A stretch of 47,335 nt of DNA from Janthinobacterium sp. UMAB-56 (GTDB lineage: Bacteria; Pseudomonadota; Gammaproteobacteria; Burkholderiales; Burkholderiaceae_D). The notes below the pieces were generated by a model. It searched no databases, was not told where the DNA came from, and saw only the letters and a program-made list of their open reading frames with translations. Both the position numbers and the translations under genes were made by a program. The stretch's first letter is position 1. Each line of letters starts with the position of its first letter. The stretch is from NCBI RefSeq assembly GCF_900095265.1, contig NZ_LT607652.1, forward strand, positions 562,978 to 610,312, given 5' to 3'. This document shows, in pieces, positions 42,335 through 47,335 of this stretch.

Positions 42335-43443
42335 GCTGTCACCTCAATTTCTGCAAAAAGTGTCGACTCCGCCTGGATGCGTTTGCGCGCGATCTCGGCG
42401 TAGGCCGGGTTCAGTTCGATGCCAATGCAGTCGCGCTGCAGGCGATCAGCGACAAGGCCGGTGGTGCCGGCGCCGAAGAACGGATCCAGTACAGTGCCGC
42501 CAGTTGGGCAGCCAGCGCGGATGCAAATCTCCGGCAATTCCGGCGGGAACGTGGCGAAGTGCGCCTCGGCGAATGAATGTGTGGCCATGGGCCAGACGCT
42601 ACGTCGGTTGCGCAAGCCGATTTCGTTCGGCGCGTTACCATGCGTGGTGCGGTCAACGTCAGCATCGTTATCGAAGGCGGCACCGGCCGTATAGGCGCCA
42701 CCGCCGCGGAATGACCTTGCATTGCCCTTGAGCACACGGCCGCGCTCGCGGCCATCAGCGTCACTGCCGTGGCCGAAGCCGACACCATTACCGCGCGCGG
42801 CTCGCTTCTGGGGCTTTTGACCGGGCACTGCATAGTCCTTGGTGCCGAAGCTATTGCGCGGATGGTCGACAAAGCCGACGGCCGGCTCCTTGATCGCCTC
42901 GGCATCGTAGTAATAATTCGCGCTCTTCGTCAGCAGGAAAATGTACTCGTGGCTCTTAGTGCAGCGGTCACGTACCGACTCGGGCATCGGATTCGGCTTG
43001 CTCCAGACGATGTCCTGGCGCACCCACCAGCCTGCGTCCTGCAATGCGATGGCCAGGCGGTGCGGCATCATGCAAAGGTCCTTGTGCTTGAAGCCCAGCG
43101 GGATGCTGCTGGAGCGGCGTGCATGCGCCGTGCGCACAGCCACGTGCGGATTGTTGCCCTTGTGGCCGCCGGCGCCTGCTGGGCCGTTTGGCTTGCTGGC
43201 GTAGCTGTCGCCCATATTGATCCAGCAGGTGCCGTCAGGGCGCAGCACACGGCGCACCTCTTCGAACACGTCGACCATGACCTCGATGAACTCGGCGGGC
43301 GATGCTTCCAGGCCGATCTGGCCGTCGACGCCGTAGTCGCGTAGCCCCCAGTATGGCGGGCTGGTAACGCAACAATGGACGGAGTCGGCGGCCAAGGTGC
43401 GCAGCTGTTCGCGCACGTCGCCGATAAGAATTTTCACCGTCAT
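42331..43443 (-). CDS. DNA methyltransferase, N4-cytosine/N6-adenine type
   Basis: A 370-residue amino-methyltransferase that transfers methyl from S-adenosylmethionine to an exocyclic DNA amino group. The catalytic motif TSPPYW is at 27-32, near the start, and the SAM-binding LDPFFGAGTTG near residue 330, then IGIELNPAYAEIA. Catalytic-first order marks the beta class; SPPY leans to N4-cytosine, but adenine enzymes can share it. The middle 200 residues, with ESVRDRCTKSHEYIFLLTKS and a Gly/Arg-rich stretch, hold the target-recognition region. The ATG at 43443 overlaps the small zinc-knuckle gene by four bases; the frame open upstream is out of character. No partner endonuclease is seen. Confidence 0.92.
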   Translation of the reverse strand: MTVKILIGDVREQLRTLAADSVHCCVTSPPYWGLRDYGVDGQIGLEASPAEFIEVMVDVFEEVRRVLRPDGTCWINMGDSYASKPNGPAGAGGHKGNNPHVAVRTAHARRSSSIPLGFKHKDLCMMPHRLAIALQDAGWWVRQDIVWSKPNPMPESVRDRCTKSHEYIFLLTKSANYYYDAEAIKEPAVGFVDHPRNSFGTKDYAVPGQKPQKRAARGNGVGFGHGSDADGRERGRVLKGNARSFRGGGAYTAGAAFDNDADVDRTTHGNAPNEIGLRNRRSVWPMATHSFAEAHFATFPPELPEICIRAGCPTGGTVLDPFFGAGTTGLVADRLQRDCIGIELNPAYAEIARKRIQAESTLFAEIEVTA

Positions 43444-43601
43444 GACGCCACCTTGGCACATTTGACACAGCGCCCATACTGGGCCAGCTGGCGCGCGGTG
43501 CTGGCCTTGCCGCAGGCGCAGCGCTTGCGGATCAACGAATACACTGGTCCCTTGTTGTTTGCCTGGTGCTGGCGTTCGACGCGGGCGAGGTCGTACATCA
43601 T
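43440..43601 (-). CDS. 53-residue zinc-knuckle protein
   Basis: A small gene fitting exactly between its neighbours: its ATG overlaps the stop of the C5 methyltransferase (ATGA, 43598-43601) and its stop overlaps the ATG of the N4/N6 methyltransferase (ATGA, 43440-43443). The product starts MMYDLARVERQHQANN and carries RCACGK and RCVKC, a CxC-x14-CxxC set suitable for one zinc ion. It may bind nucleic acid or one of the methyltransferases. The double coupling is the strongest evidence that it is real. Confidence 0.78.
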   Translation of the reverse strand: MMYDLARVERQHQANNKGPVYSLIRKRCACGKASTARQLAQYGRCVKCAKVAS

Positions 43602-45709
43602 GCGACCCTCGCAATCTCGCGCTCATGCGCGAAGTTGGCGAGGATCAGCGCCTTGGCCATGGGCGGGCAGACCGAGTTGCCGCACATGCGCACCTGGGCG
43701 CTCTTCGTCAGTTTCAAGCCCTGCGTCGGGTCGTCACCGATGATGTAGTCGTCGGGGAAGCCCTGGGCTCGGAACAGTTCGCGCGGCTGCAGCATGCGCA
43801 AGCCGATGTCCACGATCTGATAGTCCTGGCCGTGGATCGTCACCAGGCCGAAACGGTCGCGGCTCGTGACGGTGGCCAGCGGCCCGTCGATCTCCGGCGC
43901 CTGGTCGGTACCGTAATAACTCAGCAGGAACGCGCGCACCTCGGCGTGGTGCTGGCCGCCGGCGCTGACCGTGCCCAGCGGCTCGTCGGTACCGGCAGCC
44001 GTGCTGGTGCCGCGCAGCTTGATCATATTGCTGGTGACCAGTGCCGACTTGCCGCCACCGCCGGCCGTGACCGTGCCAAGCGGCGCATCGGCGGCGTGGC
44101 CCACGCTGGCGCCCATATCGCGCTGAATATGCGCTGTGACGATGCCCATGGCATTGCCGGTGCCCGGCCGGGCCTGCTGACCACCAGCGGTGACCGTGTG
44201 CAAGGGTTCATCGAGGGGGCTGCCGGTGGCGCCCGTGCGAAACTTCGTAATGTGCGCCGACACCATGCTGAAATGGCCGCCCTTGACCTGGGCGCAAATG
44301 GTGCGCAGCGGCTCGTCGGCCGGCATCACGCGCTGGTTGCTCGCGTTGGCGTGCTCCGTCAAGAACGCCGTTACCAGGCTATGGTGGTCGCACGCGGTGA
44401 CCGTGCCGATAGGGTCGGTAAGGTCGGAGCCAACCACGCCCGTGTAATGCTTGGCCAGGAATGCCGTGGCCACCACTTGATTGCCTGCGGCGGTGATAGT
44501 CGGTACCGGCATGTCGACGCGCGCGCCAGGGTGGCCCGTGGTATTGGTCATGACGAATGGCGCAAGCTCAGCCTCTACCAGCGCATGCTTTGCGGCCGCG
44601 CCCACCACCGTGCCCAGTGGCTTCTCGATATCCAGCGCGCGCGGCGCTTGGCCCTCGCGTTCGCCGTAGCCCACCTGTACCAGCGTGGCCACGCCCAGCG
44701 CCTTCTCGCCGCGATGTGCGCCAGTGATGGTGCGGAATGGCTCGCCGATGGATTCGGTACGGTCGCCGCCCTGGTGCGTGACCGGGACGATGGTCGGCAG
44801 CACCACAGCACGGTGGTTCTCAGTCGTCAGCGTGCCGAACGGCTGGTTGGCCGACACCGGCTTGCCGCCGTAGATCGGGCCGCCCTGGCCAACGATAAAC
44901 GGATCGGCCGCGTCAACCACATAGCGCATGATGCCCTTGGCGATGCGGCGCAGCGTGGCCGGCGCCAGCGGCCGGTCGCGCTCGAAGATCGACGGGCACG
45001 GCAGGCTGAAATCGATGCACTCGGCCGCCGTGCGATACGGCAGCAGCTTACCGGCGCGCACGCCGATGCTGTCGGGTGCGCCGTGGGTAGGCTCCGGCCA
45101 CTTGATGGCGATGCCGTCGCGGCGCGCCACCAGGAAGAAGCGCTTGCGGATGGTGGGCGTATCGTGGTCGCAGCCGCGCATTTCGCGGTAGTCGACTGTA
45201 TAGCCGTGCGCGCGCAGCTGGCGGATAAAGCTGTCGAAGGTCTTGCCCTTCTTCGCCGGGTCCGGCTTGGCGCTGCCGTCGGCCTCGACCAGCAGCGGGC
45301 CCCACGTTTTGAATTCCTCGACGTTTTCCAGCATGATGACGCGCGGCTTGCACTTGGCGGCCCAGCGCAGCGTCACCCAGGCCAGGCCACGGATACGCTT
45401 CTCGACCGGTTTGCCGCCCTTGGCCTTGCTGAAATGCTTGCAATCGGGGCTGAGCCAGACCAGGCCCACCGGGCGATTGTTCGTCACCTTGATCGGGTCG
45501 ACGTCCCACACGCTCTCGCACAGGTGCGTGGTGTGCGGGTGGTTCGCCGCGTGCATGGCCAGCGCCTCGGGATCGTGGTTGATGGCGATATCTACCGGGC
45601 GGCCGAAGGCCTGCTCCAGGCCGGTACTGGTCCCGCCGCCTCCGGCGAAGTTGTCGATAATCAACTCTTCGCCTAGATCGAGCGATAAGGTGAACCAGTC
45701 GCGCTTCAT
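43598..45709 (-). CDS. DNA C5-cytosine methyltransferase with tandem-repeat insertion
   Basis: A 703-residue cytosine-5 methyltransferase, nearly twice the usual phage size. Motif I is IDNFAGGGGTS (18-28), motif IV SPDCKHFS with catalytic Cys90 (canonical PPCQxFS altered), ENV at 128-130, motif VIII TIRKRFF (186-192), and IX-X as RAQGFPDDY near 650 and GNSVCPPMAKAL near 677. Between VIII and IX, residues 286-630 hold about ten degenerate repeats of 32-41 residues, each starting with a phrase like EPLGTVTAGG. This insertion occupies the target-recognition position, so it may recognise several or long sites. The ATG at 45709 overlaps the upstream stop; the long frame further upstream is not coding. 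Confidence 0.9.
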   Translation of the reverse strand: MKRDWFTLSLDLGEELIIDNFAGGGGTSTGLEQAFGRPVDIAINHDPEALAMHAANHPHTTHLCESVWDVDPIKVTNNRPVGLVWLSPDCKHFSKAKGGKPVEKRIRGLAWVTLRWAAKCKPRVIMLENVEEFKTWGPLLVEADGSAKPDPAKKGKTFDSFIRQLRAHGYTVDYREMRGCDHDTPTIRKRFFLVARRDGIAIKWPEPTHGAPDSIGVRAGKLLPYRTAAECIDFSLPCPSIFERDRPLAPATLRRIAKGIMRYVVDAADPFIVGQGGPIYGGKPVSANQPFGTLTTENHRAVVLPTIVPVTHQGGDRTESIGEPFRTITGAHRGEKALGVATLVQVGYGEREGQAPRALDIEKPLGTVVGAAAKHALVEAELAPFVMTNTTGHPGARVDMPVPTITAAGNQVVATAFLAKHYTGVVGSDLTDPIGTVTACDHHSLVTAFLTEHANASNQRVMPADEPLRTICAQVKGGHFSMVSAHITKFRTGATGSPLDEPLHTVTAGGQQARPGTGNAMGIVTAHIQRDMGASVGHAADAPLGTVTAGGGGKSALVTSNMIKLRGTSTAAGTDEPLGTVSAGGQHHAEVRAFLLSYYGTDQAPEIDGPLATVTSRDRFGLVTIHGQDYQIVDIGLRMLQPRELFRAQGFPDDYIIGDDPTQGLKLTKSAQVRMCGNSVCPPMAKALILANFAHEREIARVA

Positions 45710-46047
45710 GGGCGCACCTCTGCCGCCGCGCGACGCACAACCAGCACCGGCATGGCGCCTACCACGCCGCGGAAGTGCGGCGCGGCTACTTGGCCCTGCG
45801 ACGCTGGCTTGATGCCCAGCATGGCGTCGCGTGACGCGTCCTTGAGCTCGTACAGGATGCCGGACACGCGCACGTGGCCCTGGATGCCGCGCGCGAAGAT
45901 CATGCGCAGGCGGCTCTCCATGCCCGCTTCTTCGATATCGAAGCCGGCTCGCTCGCAGATCTGGTAGAAGGTGCCTGACCCGGCGATCAGCGCCTTCAGC
46001 AGGGCGTAGGAGCGGCTTTCCGGTTTTGGCAGGGGACGGCGCTTCAT
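45706..46047 (-). CDS. Hypothetical phage protein, possible winged helix
   Basis: A 113-residue basic protein without a recognised family. The middle part (SYALLKALIAGSGTFYQICE, then RLRMIFARGIQGHV) alternates helices and short strands like a small winged helix, so DNA binding is possible. The ATG at 46047 is chosen because it lies in the ATGA overlap with the gene upstream; its stop overlaps the C5 methyltransferase start in the same way, suggesting linked function or shared regulation. Confidence 0.72.
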   Translation of the reverse strand: MKRRPLPKPESRSYALLKALIAGSGTFYQICERAGFDIEEAGMESRLRMIFARGIQGHVRVSGILYELKDASRDAMLGIKPASQGQVAAPHFRGVVGAMPVLVVRRAAAEVRP

Positions 46048-46739
46048 GCAGCCACTCCTTCGGATGCAGACAGCAATTTCGATGCGTCGTATTTCTCGAT
46101 TCCCCAGGCCAGCGCATAGCAGCACCAGATAATGCTGTGTGTGTATTCCGTGAAATCATGTTCGAACAAATCATCGAACTGCCAGCCGCGCCGCTGCGCG
46201 TCGGACGGGTCGGTGTGATGGAAATCGTAGGCCGCATATTGCGCACGGTCGCCGCCATCATCCAGCACGCCTATTACCTCATCTTCGACCGCTTCCCACA
46301 GTTCGCGTCGCCCTTCCTTGTCGAGCGAGTTGTTTCGCTTGGCGTCTCGTATCCACTGCACGCGATATTCATTGATGACCCGTTTGAACTTGTCTTCGTC
46401 GAAGGCCTTTGGCTTGCCGCCATGCCGGTTTCCGTCGACCGCGATCAGCTTCCCGGTCCAGTAACCCAGGTTTATGCCCAGCTTCCGCCCACGTGACTGG
46501 TTGTACGCCCGGTCGGTGCGGAAAAACTCGAACATGTCCGTCAGGCGCTGGAACACGTAAGTGCCCATGTCGCCGGTGTAGCAGAGGTGGCCCGGCCAAG
46601 TGATCAGGTCGAAGAACATGTCGCCGCTGTCCGGCTTCTTGAATCGTATGTGGCGGTTCACGCCGTCATCGCGGATCACGATCAGCTCATGGTGAGCAAC
46701 ATCGCGCAGGAAGCGCTCTTCGGTGCAGCCGGCGCTCAC
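46044..46739 (-). CDS. Hypothetical phage protein, 231 residues
   Basis: A soluble protein of unknown function that begins with GTG at 46739, which overlaps the upstream stop as GTGA. It is rich in aromatic and charged residues (MFFDLITWPGHLCYTGDMG, FEFFRTDRAYNQ, HSIIWCCYALAWGIEKYD) and has no transmembrane helix. Similar conserved hypotheticals occur in phages of Proteobacteria, to my recollection. The stop overlaps the next gene by four bases. Confidence 0.75.
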   Translation of the reverse strand: MSAGCTEERFLRDVAHHELIVIRDDGVNRHIRFKKPDSGDMFFDLITWPGHLCYTGDMGTYVFQRLTDMFEFFRTDRAYNQSRGRKLGINLGYWTGKLIAVDGNRHGGKPKAFDEDKFKRVINEYRVQWIRDAKRNNSLDKEGRRELWEAVEDEVIGVLDDGGDRAQYAAYDFHHTDPSDAQRRGWQFDDLFEHDFTEYTHSIIWCCYALAWGIEKYDASKLLSASEGVAA

Positions 46740-47032
46740 AGCACACCGCCTTTCGCATCCAGCAGCTGTTCAAGGTCGCGCTCAAGTTGGGTGCGGGTGA
46801 TGATGGCGCAGCTGGCCTGGATGCGGCGGGCCGTCTCGATGCTGGTCAGGCGGTCGATCTCGGCCTGCGACGACACGCTGCCGGCGCCCCAGCCCAGCAC
46901 CAACACGGACAAGAGGATGATGGCGGCGCTGGCCGCTGGCTCGATTTCGCCCAGGCTCATGGCCAGGCTGCCGGTGATAGCGCCGATGATGGCCACGGCG
47001 ATGATCAGGTAGATGTTGAACTTGAATTTCAT
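46736..47032 (-). CDS. Small two-helix membrane protein
   Basis: A 98-residue protein. MKFKFNIYLIIAVAIIGAI forms a first helix and AASAAIILLSVLVLGWGAG a second, followed by a soluble helical tail (SQAEIDRLTSIETARR and LERDLEQLLDAKGG). The ATG at 47032 lies in the ATGA overlap with the gene upstream. Its phage role, for example at the cell envelope, is unknown. Confidence 0.72.
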   Translation of the reverse strand: MKFKFNIYLIIAVAIIGAITGSLAMSLGEIEPAASAAIILLSVLVLGWGAGSVSSQAEIDRLTSIETARRIQASCAIITRTQLERDLEQLLDAKGGVL

Positions 47033-47335
47033 GCTGCACCGCCTTCCAGAGCGGCGAGGGCGGCCTTGAAGTTGAGGCGGGACATGCGCGCGTCGGCCTG
47101 GGCCTGGTCCATGCCCCAGTTGTGCATGAACATGGCGCGGATCTCGGCGACGAGCTCGCTGTCTTCGGGCCACAGTTCGGCGTCGACCAGGCGGTCGGCG
47201 ATCAGGTCGATGGCTGATGCTGGCTTTGCGCCAGGCTTCTCGCTGGCGTTGGCCTGGATGATCACGTTGCATTCAGCGCAGGTGAGGTAGGGGATTTTGA
47301 CGGTGGCGCTGGGTTCTGGTGTGCTGCTGGCGGCG
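47029..47335 (-). CDS. Hypothetical phage protein with CxxC, 5-prime end cut by the window
   Basis: The frame is open from its stop at 47029 to the window edge, giving at least 102 codons. An internal GTG at 47265 would give 78 residues, but the codons upstream of it read like protein and include a TCAEC (CxxC) element, so the true start probably lies outside the window. The C-terminal part is helical (DSELVAEIRAMFMHNWGMDQ). No family is recognised. Confidence 0.6.
   Translation of the reverse strand, partial: AASSTPEPSATVKIPYLTCAECNVIIQANASEKPGAKPASAIDLIADRLVDAELWPEDSELVAEIRAMFMHNWGMDQAQADARMSRLNFKAALAALEGGAA

Larger units (their letters stand above)
41713..47335. mobile_element. Prophage or integrative element at tRNA-Pro, one end, incomplete
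   Basis: Everything past the tRNA is phage-like: AlpA-type regulator, two DNA methyltransferases, and small proteins of unknown role, all on the minus strand and overlapping. The left border is the tRNA 3-prime end; the right border lies outside the window. No integrase, structural or lysis gene is visible. I call it a prophage or phage-derived island; which cannot be decided from this part. Confidence 0.8.

Noticed and set aside
43559..45676. 705-codon plus-strand frame opposite the C5 methyltransferase
   Set aside because: Arg/Ala-rich, no family, antisense to an enzyme with all conserved motifs.
43598..45709. Regularly spaced repeats suspected of being a CRISPR array
   Set aside because: The repetition is at protein level, within a methyltransferase; DNA units differ in length and sequence.

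Overview
The window looks like the chromosome of a betaproteobacterium of the Oxalobacteraceae (Janthinobacterium/Massilia/Duganella type). The basis is high GC (roughly 60-65 percent by eye), a betaproteobacterial general porin, a Bug/TctC-type binding protein with a TctD/TctE-type two-component pair, and Oxalobacteraceae-like protein families throughout. The species assignment is inference from protein character; no database was searched.

Layout. 1-5465: a secreted serine hydrolase, a degenerate M50 (site-2 protease-like) membrane protein, a PIN-PhoH ATPase with its own terminator, and a Bcp/PrxQ peroxiredoxin. 5539-12896: a minus-strand lipid A L-Ara4N cluster read DUF498(Mth938)-arnT / arnB-arnC-arnA(formyltransferase)-arnA(dehydrogenase)-arnD. 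ArnA is split into two genes, several genes overlap by 1-4 bases, and no arnE/arnF flippase gene is present. 13323-16012: alaA (TTG start) and hom, ending in a strong terminator, then an RraB-like gene facing them. 16415-25031: a TctE/TctD-like two-component system divergent from porin, orphan TctC/Bug protein, Fbp/Afu-type ABC binding protein, fused double-domain permease and ATPase. This reads as one sense-and-import unit for an organic anion or phosphorylated compound. 25080-27637: two tandem paralogous small exported proteins and a DUF2145 protein, divergent from an XRE-type regulator across a region with paired GTAGCG palindromes. 27662-32313: a DUF2339/DUF3999 membrane pair. 32561-34447: an MFS-acyltransferase fusion. 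35027-41534: a complete RND tripartite efflux operon with a TetR gene behind it and a palindrome in its promoter.

41636-47335: a tRNA-Pro(GGG) gene with its terminator, followed at once by phage-like DNA that runs off the window. All nine genes there lie on the minus strand and each is joined to the next by a 4-base ATGA or GTGA overlap. They encode an AlpA-type regulator, small Cys-rich proteins, an N4/N6 DNA methyltransferase, a C5 cytosine methyltransferase with about ten degenerate repeats inserted before its last motifs, and proteins of unknown function. No integrase lies between the tRNA and the element.

The most interesting candidates for undescribed biology are the paralog/DUF2145/XRE module, the hybrid TctDE-Bug-ABC uptake system, and the phage methylation cassette with the repeat-bearing C5 methyltransferase and an overlooked 53-residue zinc-knuckle protein.
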